Source: CAYRKT01 sp964425005
GTDB lineage: Bacteria; Synergistota; Synergistia; CAYRKT01
Length of the DNA: 29,800 nt
Assembly (NCBI GenBank): GCA_964425005.1
Contig: CAYRKT010000015.1
Coordinates: 1 to 29,800 of the forward strand
Reading direction: 5' to 3'
Below are positions 14,173 to 20,932 of this stretch, in pieces (position 1 is the first letter of the stretch; each line of letters starts with the position of its first letter). The translations under genes were made by a program, and so were the position numbers. The notes beneath the pieces were generated by a model. It was not told the origin of the DNA and did not search any database. It saw only the letters and a list, made by a program, of their open reading frames with translations.

Positions 14173-15147
14173 TTGTCTTCCGAGGATCTCAGGATAGGCA
14201 CGATAGAGATAAAGGAGGAGCGCAGGGACTACGCCATGGTGTCCGTCGAGCCCCTGGAGAGGGGCTACGGCGTGACCATAGGGAACGCCTTGAGGCGGGT
14301 CCTCCTCTCCTCGATAGAGGGTTCCTCCATATCGGCCTTCCGGATAGTGGGCGTGGTTCACGAGTTCTCCACCATCCCCGGCGTCAGGGAGGACGTGGTG
14401 AACATAATGCTCAACCTCAAGAAGATATACGTCCGCTCCTACACCGACGACGTGAGGGTCCTGTCCCTGGAGGTGATGGGACCCAAGGTGGTCAAGGCCG
14501 CCGACATATCCCCTGACAGCCAGGTGGAGATAATAAACCCTGAAGCTTACATATGCACCGTCAACGAGGGCTACAGCCTCTCCATGGAGCTATACGTGGA
14601 GAGCGGCAGGGGATACAAGCCCTACGACCGGCCCAGGCCCTCCTACCTGCCGCTGGACGCGATACTCACCGACGCCCTCTTCTCCCCAGTGCTGCGGGTT
14701 AACTACTGGGTGGAGGCGAGCCGGGTGGGCCGTCAGACGGACTACGAGAGGCTCATGATGGAGATATGGACCAACGGGGCGGTGAGCCCCATGGAGGCGT
14801 TGAGGAGGGCGGGCGACATACTGGTGAGCTGTTTTGCTCCTTTTTCCAACGTGGCCCCCAGCATAGACAGCCTGTTCGCCTCGTCCCACGGGGAACCATC
14901 GGCCTCCCCGTCCTCGGCTTCGGCGGAGGGGGAGGACCTCTTCTCCAAGTCCATAAAGGAGCTGGAGCTCTCGGTGCGCTCCGAGAACTGCCTGCTCAGG
15001 GCGGGCATCAAGACCATAGGCGACCTCGTCTCCTACTCCAAGGAGGACCTGCTGGGGGTTAAGAACCTGGGCAGGGTGTCGCTGAAGGAGATAGAGGAGA
15101 AGCTCGCAGCGTGGGGGCTTGAGCTTCGAAGCTCCAAGAAGAGATGA
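14173..15147 (+). CDS. rpoA: DNA-directed RNA polymerase subunit alpha
   Basis: Alpha dimerizes to nucleate RNA polymerase assembly, and its C-terminal domain contacts UP elements and activators. The start is TTG at 14173 after GGGGTGATG, giving 324 residues. The N-terminal domain shows EPLERGYGVTIGNALRRVLL and SSIEGSSISAFRIVGVVHEF. A Ser-rich linker at about residues 236-256 (SHGEPSASPSSASAEGE) leads to the helix-hairpin-helix CTD with LELSVRSENCLLRAGIKTIG and LLGVKNLGRVSLKEIEEKL. It is followed by rplQ 26 nt downstream. Confidence 0.98.
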   Translation: MSSEDLRIGTIEIKEERRDYAMVSVEPLERGYGVTIGNALRRVLLSSIEGSSISAFRIVGVVHEFSTIPGVREDVVNIMLNLKKIYVRSYTDDVRVLSLEVMGPKVVKAADISPDSQVEIINPEAYICTVNEGYSLSMELYVESGRGYKPYDRPRPSYLPLDAILTDALFSPVLRVNYWVEASRVGRQTDYERLMMEIWTNGAVSPMEALRRAGDILVSCFAPFSNVAPSIDSLFASSHGEPSASPSSASAEGEDLFSKSIKELELSVRSENCLLRAGIKTIGDLVSYSKEDLLGVKNLGRVSLKEIEEKLAAWGLELRSSKKR

Positions 15148-15173
15148 CGACTTCCAGGGGGGAGTGGTGAGCC

Positions 15174-15527
15174 TTGAGGCACAACGTCAAGAGCAGAACG
15201 CTAGGGCGCTATGGCTCTCACAGGATGGCCATGCTGAGGAATCTGGCGGCTAGCCTCATCCTGCACGGGAGGATAAAGACCACCCTGCCTAGGGCCAAGG
15301 AGGTCAGGAGCTTCGTCGAGAAGCTCATAACCCGTGCCAGGGGTGGTACCTTGCACGACTTCAGGGTGGCCCAGAGCAGGATGCCCCACAAGGAGGCCCT
15401 GAAGAGGCTTTTTCGGGAGCTGGGCCCCAAGTACAAGCACAGGCCCGGCGGTTACACCAGGATCGTGAAGCTCTACAATCGGATCGGGGACGGCGCCCAG
15501 ATGGCCCTGCTGGAGCTGGTGGACTGA
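15174..15527 (+). CDS. rplQ: 50S ribosomal protein L17
   Basis: L17 lies near the tunnel exit. The 117-residue product from TTG at 15174 starts MRHNVKSRTLGRYGSHRMAM and contains LRNLAASLILHGRIKTTLPR and AKEVRSFVEKLITRAR. It ends with the GPKYKHRPGGYTRIVKLYNR and RIGDGAQMALLELVD elements. It is a short, canonical L17. The 13 nt to ecfA1 leave no room for a terminator, so the ecf genes probably extend this operon. Confidence 0.97.
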   Translation: MRHNVKSRTLGRYGSHRMAMLRNLAASLILHGRIKTTLPRAKEVRSFVEKLITRARGGTLHDFRVAQSRMPHKEALKRLFRELGPKYKHRPGGYTRIVKLYNRIGDGAQMALLELVD

Positions 15528-15540
15528 GGTCGCGGGGCTT

Positions 15541-16398
15541 ATGGCGACGGAGCTCGTCTGCTCCTTCGAGGGCGTCTCCTTCAGATACGCGGGATCTGAG
15601 GAGGACGCCCTTAAAAACGTCTCCTTCTCCTTGAGGAGGGGCAGGTGGCTTGCCGTCCTGGGCGCTAACGGCTCGGGCAAGTCCACCCTGGCCAAGCACA
15701 TCAACGCCCTGCTCCGCCCGACCAGGGGGAAGTGCCTTGTGCTTGGTCTTGACACCTCCTGCGGGGAGGCCGTCTGGCGCATCCGCTCGGGGGTGGGGAT
15801 GGTGTTTCAGAACCCCGACAACCAGATAGTCTCCTCGGTGGTGGAGGAGGACGTGGCCTTCGGTCCGGAGAACCTGGGGGTGGACCCCGGGGAGATCAGG
15901 AGGAGGGTGGACGAGGCGCTCGAGGTGGTGGGGCTTAAGGGGAAGAGGAGCTTCCCCACCTACATGCTCTCAGGCGGCGAGAAGCAGCGGCTTGCCATCG
16001 CAGGTGCTCTGGCCATGGAGCCGCAGATCCTGGTGCTGGACGAGCCCACCGCCATGCTGGACCCCGAGGGCCGAGAGGAGATACTGGTGTTCCTATCGAG
16101 GCTCAGGTCCGGCAGGGATATCTCCATAGTCTACGTGACCCACAGGCTGGAGGAGGCGCTGTTCGCCGACGAGGCGCTGGTCCTGTCCAGGGGAGAGGCG
16201 GTCTTCTGGGGGTCCATGGAGGAGCTGTTCTCGGCCGACTGGGAGACCCTGAGGCGTTGGGGGGTGGACGTCCCCGACCAGGTGAGGATCCTGAGGTCCC
16301 TGGGCCTTCCCTTCTCCAGGGAGCTCATGGATCCGAGGTCTATGGCCTCGTTCCTGTGGGAGTCCAGGTCCTATGCCGATAGAGCTCAGGGAGGTTAG
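15541..16398 (+). CDS. ecfA1: ECF transporter ATPase A1 subunit
   Basis: This is one of two ABC ATPases that power energy-coupling-factor vitamin and metal importers. The 285-residue protein shows the Walker A motif GANGSGKST (residues 41-49), Q-loop Gln90 in MVFQNPDNQ, signature LSGGE (143-147), Walker B with DEPT (167-170) and the H-loop His201. The VFQNPDNQ Q-loop is typical of EcfA. Its 3' end overlaps ecfA2 by 26 nt. Position after rplQ and before a second ATPase, ecfT and truA matches the shared module in Firmicutes. Confidence 0.94.
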   Translation: MATELVCSFEGVSFRYAGSEEDALKNVSFSLRRGRWLAVLGANGSGKSTLAKHINALLRPTRGKCLVLGLDTSCGEAVWRIRSGVGMVFQNPDNQIVSSVVEEDVAFGPENLGVDPGEIRRRVDEALEVVGLKGKRSFPTYMLSGGEKQRLAIAGALAMEPQILVLDEPTAMLDPEGREEILVFLSRLRSGRDISIVYVTHRLEEALFADEALVLSRGEAVFWGSMEELFSADWETLRRWGVDVPDQVRILRSLGLPFSRELMDPRSMASFLWESRSYADRAQGG

Positions 16399-17224
16399 CT
16401 ACGTCTACCACAAGGGTCTTCCCTTCGAGGCTCGCGCCCTGGATCGGGTCAGCCTGACCCTGAGCGAGGGGGAGTGCCTGGGCATAGCCGGGAGGACCGG
16501 AAGCGGGAAGTCGACCCTCCTTCAGCACCTGAACGGGCTTCTCCTCCCTCAGGAGGGGGAGGTCCTGGTGGACGGGGTCTCCCTCAAGGGAGCCTCCAGG
16601 GATCAGCTTCGCTCGATCAGGCAAAAGGTTGGGCTGGTCTTCCAGTACCCCGAACAGCAGTTCTTCGCCGAGACGGTCTTCGAGGAGGTGGCCTTCGCCC
16701 CCAGGAACATGGGGCTTCCCGAGGGGGAGGTGAGGGAGAGGGTGCTCTGGTCCCTGGAGATGGTGGGGCTGGACCCCGGGGATCTGTTGGACAGGTCCCC
16801 CTTCTCCCTGAGCGGGGGTCAGATGAGGAGGGTCGCCATCGCGAGCGTCCTCTCCATGAGGCCCAAGTACCTGGTCCTCGACGAGCCCACCTCGGGGCTG
16901 GACCTCGAGGGGAGGGGCAGGCTTCTGGAGATGCTCCTTCGCTTCAAGGGGAGCGGCATGGGGCTTGCGGTGGTCTCCCACGACGTGGACTTCCTCTTCG
17001 AGGCCTGCGACAGGTTGGTCCTGATGTCGGGGGGGAGGGTCCGGGCGCTCGGGTCCCTGGAGGAGGTGGTCGAGGCGCTCGCCTCAGCGCCGGCGGAGGG
17101 CTTCAAGCTCCCCTTCTCCACCGCCCTGCTGATGGAGCTTCGCGGGCTCGGGGCGAGGGTGCCGCTGGAGCTTCGTCCCTCCAGGGCGATGGAGGCCGTG
17201 CTTCGCTGGTTCGAGGGGAGGTGA
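16373..17224 (+). CDS. ecfA2: ECF transporter ATPase A2 subunit
   Basis: This is the partner ABC ATPase of the ECF heterodimer. The 283-residue product has Walker A GRTGSGKST (40-48), Q-loop Gln91 in FQYPEQQ, signature LSGGQ (146-150), Walker B LVLDEPTSGLD (167-177) and H-loop His203. The FQYPEQQ Q-loop is characteristic of the second EcfA copy. The ATG at 16373 lies within ecfA1, behind AGTCCAGGTCCT with only a weak site, which suggests translational coupling. ecfT follows after 4 nt. Confidence 0.94.
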   Translation: MPIELREVSYVYHKGLPFEARALDRVSLTLSEGECLGIAGRTGSGKSTLLQHLNGLLLPQEGEVLVDGVSLKGASRDQLRSIRQKVGLVFQYPEQQFFAETVFEEVAFAPRNMGLPEGEVRERVLWSLEMVGLDPGDLLDRSPFSLSGGQMRRVAIASVLSMRPKYLVLDEPTSGLDLEGRGRLLEMLLRFKGSGMGLAVVSHDVDFLFEACDRLVLMSGGRVRALGSLEEVVEALASAPAEGFKLPFSTALLMELRGLGARVPLELRPSRAMEAVLRWFEGR

Positions 17225-17228
17225 GGCC

Positions 17229-18047
17229 TTGCAGTTCCTTAACCACCTGATGGTTGGACAGTACATACCCACGGGTTCGCCGGTCCACCGCCTCGACCCG
17301 AGGGCCAAGATAGGGGCTTTGTTCTTCTCGCTGGTGGGGATATTCGCCGTGAGGGACCTCCTGGTGGCCTCGATCTGGGCCCTGATCTTCCTCGCCCTCC
17401 TCAGGCTGTCCAGGTTGCCCTTCTGGGTGGTCACCAGGGGGATAAGGAGCGTCCTCCTCCTGGTGGTCATAACGGCCTCCGTCCACCTATTCTTCGCCGA
17501 GGGGAGGGCGTTGCTCGAGATCGGGCCCCTTCGGATCACCGACCAGGGGGTTTGGTTTGCCCTCCTGTTCTCCCTCAGGTTGACCCTGTTGATCCTCTAC
17601 AGCTCCCTCCTCACCCTCACCACCTCCCCCTTCGAGATAGCGGATGGGCTGGAGAGGATGCTCAAACCCCTCTCCAGGGTGGGCTTCCCCTCCCACGAGG
17701 TATCCATGATGCTCACCATAGCGCTCAGGTTCATCCCCACCCTCATGGACGAGGCCGACAGGATAGTCAAGGCCCAGGTTTCCCGCGGGGCCAGGATCGA
17801 GACGGGTGGGCTTATGGGAAGGGTCAGGGCCTTCGTCCCCGTACTGGTTCCCCTCTTCTTCAGCGTGTTCAAGAGGGCAGAGGAGCTGGCCGTGGCCATG
17901 GAGTCGCGCTGCTACAGGGGCGGAGAGGGGAGGACCAGGATGAAGGAGATGAGGTGGTCCTTGAGGGATTCGCTCTTCCTGCTCGCTAGCCTTTCGGTGG
18001 CCGTGGCCCTGGGTCTTTGGGGGAGGAAGGGTCCCCTTGCCCTATAG
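17229..18047 (+). CDS. ecfT: ECF transporter transmembrane subunit T
   Basis: EcfT is the membrane scaffold that joins the two ATPases to exchangeable substrate-binding S-components. The 272-residue protein has hydrophobic segments near residues 26-60, 74-90, 107-133, 201-214 and 248-265. It also has the two cytosolic coupling motifs SRG (185-187) and SRC (226-228, in MESRCYRGG). Its start HLMVGQYIPTGSPVHRLDPR is typical. TTG at 17229 follows GGGGAGGTGA. No S-component gene is in the window. It overlaps truA by 11 nt. Confidence 0.93.
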   Translation: MQFLNHLMVGQYIPTGSPVHRLDPRAKIGALFFSLVGIFAVRDLLVASIWALIFLALLRLSRLPFWVVTRGIRSVLLLVVITASVHLFFAEGRALLEIGPLRITDQGVWFALLFSLRLTLLILYSSLLTLTTSPFEIADGLERMLKPLSRVGFPSHEVSMMLTIALRFIPTLMDEADRIVKAQVSRGARIETGGLMGRVRAFVPVLVPLFFSVFKRAEELAVAMESRCYRGGEGRTRMKEMRWSLRDSLFLLASLSVAVALGLWGRKGPLAL

Positions 18048-18777
18048 CTACAGGGTGGACCTGTCCTATCGGGGCTCGGGCTTCAAGGGCTTTCAGGTCC
18101 AGCCGGGCCTGAGGACCGTGCAGGGCGAGCTGGAGGCGGCTCTTTCGAGGCTCTTCGGCGCTCCCATAAGGGTCACCGGGGCAGGCAGGACCGACGCGGG
18201 GGTCCACGCGAGGCACCAGGTGATCTCCTTCGTCGCTGAGGTCCTGTTCGAACCCAGGAGGCTGCTTGGAGCCCTCAACGGCGTCCTGCCCCCGGACGTG
18301 AGGATCCTGGAGGTCCGCCTCGTGGAGGAGGGGTTTTGCGCCAGGAGGTCTCCCAGGGCGAGGGAGTACGTCTACTTCCTGTGGGACGGGGAGGTCATGC
18401 CTCCTTTTCTTTCGGACCTGGTCTGGCACTTCAAGCTGGGGAGGCTAGACGAGAGGGCGATGGGCGAGGCGGCGTCCTTGCTGGTGGGTTCCCACGACTT
18501 CTCCAGCTTCTGCAAGGGAGGGGAGGTCCCGGATAACCCCGTCAGGGAGGTGCAGCTTGCCCGCCTCAGGAGGAGGGGGGACCTCCTCTGGTTCAGGGTG
18601 AGGGCCAACGCCTTCCTGTGCCAGATGGTGAGGATAATGGTGGGAAGCCTTGTGCTGGTGGGGAGGGGGCTTAGGCCCCCTTCCTGGATCGGCGAGGTCC
18701 TGGAGGCCAGGGACAGGAAAGCGGCAGGCCCAACCGCCCCGCCCCACGGGCTGTACCTGTGGAGGGTCCACGCATAG
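18037..18777 (+). CDS. truA: tRNA pseudouridine(38-40) synthase TruA
   Basis: TruA isomerizes uridines at positions 38-40 of the anticodon arm. The 246-residue product has the catalytic Asp53 in GAGRTDAGVHARHQV. It opens YRVDLSYRGSGFKGFQVQPG and also contains FNGVLP-type ALNGVLPPDVRILEV and the FLCQMVRIMVGSLVLVGRG segment, all typical. TTG at 18037 lies inside the end of ecfT behind GGGGGAGGAAGGG. It ends the ribosomal-ecf run; rplM-rpsI, which follow truA in B. subtilis, are not next here. Confidence 0.95.
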   Translation: MPYSYRVDLSYRGSGFKGFQVQPGLRTVQGELEAALSRLFGAPIRVTGAGRTDAGVHARHQVISFVAEVLFEPRRLLGALNGVLPPDVRILEVRLVEEGFCARRSPRAREYVYFLWDGEVMPPFLSDLVWHFKLGRLDERAMGEAASLLVGSHDFSSFCKGGEVPDNPVREVQLARLRRRGDLLWFRVRANAFLCQMVRIMVGSLVLVGRGLRPPSWIGEVLEARDRKAAGPTAPPHGLYLWRVHA

Positions 18778-18791
18778 CCCATCAGGGGCCC

Positions 18792-18820
18792 TTGTAATTC
18801 CTCTGGGCTGCGCTTATAAT
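18792..18820 (+). promoter_or_regulatory. Sigma70-type promoter of the tRNA-Met gene
   Basis: TTGTAA (18792-18797) and a perfect TATAAT (18815-18820) are 17 nt apart. Transcription would begin near 18827, about 22 nt before the mature tRNA 5' end. No convincing terminator precedes it after truA, so some truA transcripts may run into the tRNA as well. Confidence 0.85.
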
Positions 18821-18848
18821 TTAACCTGCTCGGCAGGGCCGTTCGGGT

Positions 18849-18925
18849 GGCGGTGTAGCTCAGGTGGTCAGAGCACGCGGCTCATACCCGCGGTGTCAGA
18901 GGTTCGACTCCTCTCACCGCCACCA
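18849..18925 (+). tRNA. tRNA-Met (anticodon CAT)
   Basis: The 77-nt sequence folds as a full cloverleaf. The acceptor is GGCGGTG/CACCGCC, the D-arm GCTC/GAGC, the anticodon stem CGCGG/CCGCG with loop CTCATAC (anticodon at 18883-18885), a 5-nt variable loop GTGTC, and the T-arm AGAGG/CCTCT with TTCGACT. CCA is encoded. The fully paired 1-72 end excludes initiator tRNA. Similarity of the acceptor and D-arm to elongator tRNA-Met of B. subtilis favours Met; the alternative is tRNA-Ile2, read after lysidine modification. Confidence 0.93.
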
Positions 18926-18933
18926 GCCTTCGA

Positions 18934-18964
18934 GGGGGGAACGCGCGTTCCCCCCTTTGTTTCT
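18934..18964 (+). terminator. Rho-independent terminator after tRNA-Met
   Basis: A perfect 9-bp stem, GGGGGGAAC (18934-18942) with GTTCCCCCC (18947-18955), encloses a GCGC tetraloop and is followed by TTTGTTTCTT. It begins 9 nt after the CCA end of the tRNA. It is the clearest intrinsic terminator in the window. tilS starts only about 20 nt later and I see no promoter in between, so tilS must depend on read-through or an undetected promoter. Confidence 0.92.
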
Positions 18965-18984
18965 TCTGCCGGGAGGAGATGACC

Positions 18985-20379
18985 TTGGCGGCTTTGCCAT
19001 TACCCATCAAGGTCCTCAGGTTCGTCGAGGGGGAGGGGTTGCTCAGGGGCGGCGAGAGGGTGGTGGTGGCTCTCTCTGGGGGTCCCGACTCGGTGGCCTT
19101 GCTCCACGTCCTGCTGGAGCTCAAGGGGGTCTTGGGCCTCGAGGTCTTCGCCGCTCACCTGGACCACATGATCAGGGGGGAGGAGTCCTACAGGGATTAC
19201 CTCTTCGTGGTCGACCTCTGCTCTGAGCTCGGCGTCCCCCTTCACGCCGAGCGGATGCCCGTGCCCGACCTGGTGGGCAAGGGGGAGAGCCTCGAGGAGT
19301 GCGCCAGGCGCGTGCGCTACGGCTTCTTCGAGCGGGCCATGGCTCGATTCGGCGCGGACCTCTTGGCCACCGCCCACCACAGGGACGACCAGGCCGAGAC
19401 GGTGTTGCACCACGTCCTCAGGGGCACAGGCCTGGAGGGGCTTCGCGGGATCCTCCCCAGGAGGGATAGGTTCATAAGGCCCCTCCTTTGCGCCTCCAGG
19501 GCCGAGATAATGGGATACCTCGAGGCCAAAGGCCTTCCCTTCGTGCTGGACAGCACCAACGAGGATCCCTCCTACACGAGGAACAGGATAAGGAAGGAGC
19601 TCCTGCCCTACCTGGAGAGGGCCTTCAACCCGTCGGTCAAGGAGGCTCTCTGGAGGCTTTCGCAGTTGGCCAGGATGCACGGGGAGATGGTCGAGGAGCT
19701 GGTGGAGGCGGAGAGGACCAGGCTGTTTCGGGAGGGGGATCGCTTCGCCCTCGTGAGGTCGGACCTTTACGGGCTCGCCAGGAAGGCCATCAGGCTCGAG
19801 GCCCTGAGGCGCACCTGCGAGTCGGTCCTGGGGAGGAGCCAGAGCTTCGAGAGGCTCACCTTCGCCGACGGGCTGATCCTCAGGGGTGAAGGGGTGGCGG
19901 AGTTGAGCGGCGGCTTCCTCTACGGAGGGAAGGTGGCCCTCCTCTCGGCCGAGGAGGTAAAACCCCCCTCGCCCGTCAGGCTGGGGCTTGACCAGCTCAA
20001 GGCGGGGGTCAGGTTCTGCTGGCTCTGGTGGGACGTGGGGTTGAAGCTCGAGCTGAGCTCTCCCGGTGCGACGGCGGAGGGGGAGGGCCTCTCCATCCCC
20101 CTGGAGGGGGCGCAGGTGGAGGTTTCCCCTTTGAAGGAGGGCGAGAGGCTTCCGGTCAGGCCCGGCAGGGAGGAGGGGGCGTCCGAGGTCCTGAGGAGGA
20201 GGGGTGTACCTCCCTGGATGAGGAGGGTCCTCCCGGTCGTGAGGGTGGAGGGTAGGCCAGCGTTCGTTCCGTTCCTGGGCCTGCTGGCCGAGGGCCCTCG
20301 GTGCAAAGAGGGGGGGGCTGTGTTAAACTTATCGATGGCGGACAGGTGGGGTATCACCTCTCTTCTCGAGGGGTTTTAA
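18985..20379 (+). CDS. tilS: tRNA(Ile)-lysidine synthase TilS
   Basis: TilS converts C34 of tRNA-Ile(CAU) to lysidine, changing both decoding and charging from Met to Ile. The TTG at 18985 is preferred (464 residues), because GGGAGGAG (18971-18978) lies 6 nt ahead. The ATG at 18979 abuts that site. The PP-loop SGGPDS is at residues 31-36, and HHRDDQAET at 131-139 is the family active-site element. A TNEDPSYTRNRIRKELLP segment and a C-terminal TilS_C-like domain (about 370-460) complete it. It heads the tilS-hpt-ftsH order known from Firmicutes. Confidence 0.95.
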   Translation: MAALPLPIKVLRFVEGEGLLRGGERVVVALSGGPDSVALLHVLLELKGVLGLEVFAAHLDHMIRGEESYRDYLFVVDLCSELGVPLHAERMPVPDLVGKGESLEECARRVRYGFFERAMARFGADLLATAHHRDDQAETVLHHVLRGTGLEGLRGILPRRDRFIRPLLCASRAEIMGYLEAKGLPFVLDSTNEDPSYTRNRIRKELLPYLERAFNPSVKEALWRLSQLARMHGEMVEELVEAERTRLFREGDRFALVRSDLYGLARKAIRLEALRRTCESVLGRSQSFERLTFADGLILRGEGVAELSGGFLYGGKVALLSAEEVKPPSPVRLGLDQLKAGVRFCWLWWDVGLKLELSSPGATAEGEGLSIPLEGAQVEVSPLKEGERLPVRPGREEGASEVLRRRGVPPWMRRVLPVVRVEGRPAFVPFLGLLAEGPRCKEGGAVLNLSMADRWGITSLLEGF

Positions 20380-20395
20380 GCGGGGAGGTGCTTTC

Positions 20396-20920
20396 GTGTA
20401 CAGGTTGGGCGACAAGCTCTTGAGCAGGGACGAGATATCCGCCAGGGTGGAGGAGCTGGCCGATCGGATAAATAGGGACTACGAGGGGCGAGAGCTGTGC
20501 GCGGTGTGCGTGCTCAAAGGGGCCTTCGTCTTCTTCGCCGACCTGGTTAGGCGCATAAGGGTCCCTCTGTTGCTCGACTTCATGGCCGTCTCCTCCTACG
20601 GGGTCTCGACGGTCTCCAGCGGGGTGGTGAAGATCACCAAGGACCTGGACCTGGAGATAACGGGCAAGGAAGTTCTGCTGGTGGACGACATAGTGGACAG
20701 CGGGCTCACCTTGGACTACATAAAGAGGGTTCTGCTCGACAGGGAACCTAAGAGCCTGGAGATCTGCGTGCTGTTGGAGAAGCCCGAGAGGAGGAAGATA
20801 GACTTCCCGGTCAAGTACGTGGGTTTCTCCATACCGGATCGGTTCGTGGTGGGCTACGGCCTGGACGTGGCTGGGCTCTATCGGAACCTTCCGGACATAC
20901 ACGTGGTCGAGAAGGCGTGA
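20396..20920 (+). CDS. hpt: Hypoxanthine phosphoribosyltransferase
   Basis: This enzyme salvages hypoxanthine (and usually guanine) with PRPP to IMP/GMP. The 174-residue product has the PRPP-binding signature VLLVDDIVDSGLTL (residues 93-106), the VLKGAFVFFADL segment (39-50), the flexible loop SSYGVSTVSSG (66-76) and the base-binding C-terminal FVVGYGLDVAGLYRNLP. The start is GTG at 20396 after GGGGAGGTGC. It is 16 nt after tilS and 12 nt before ftsH. Confidence 0.95.
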   Translation: MYRLGDKLLSRDEISARVEELADRINRDYEGRELCAVCVLKGAFVFFADLVRRIRVPLLLDFMAVSSYGVSTVSSGVVKITKDLDLEITGKEVLLVDDIVDSGLTLDYIKRVLLDREPKSLEICVLLEKPERRKIDFPVKYVGFSIPDRFVVGYGLDVAGLYRNLPDIHVVEKA

Positions 20921-20932
20921 GGGGGGTTTCTT

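Noticed and set aside
12570..14201. 543-codon minus-strand open frame opposite rpsM-rpsK-rpsD
   Set aside because: It is antisense to three canonical ribosomal genes and its product resembles no protein family I know.
18776..18809. AGCCCA/TGGGCT inverted repeat after truA as a terminator
   Set aside because: The stem is only 6 bp with a loop of about 22 nt, there is no T-run, and it overlaps the tRNA promoter.
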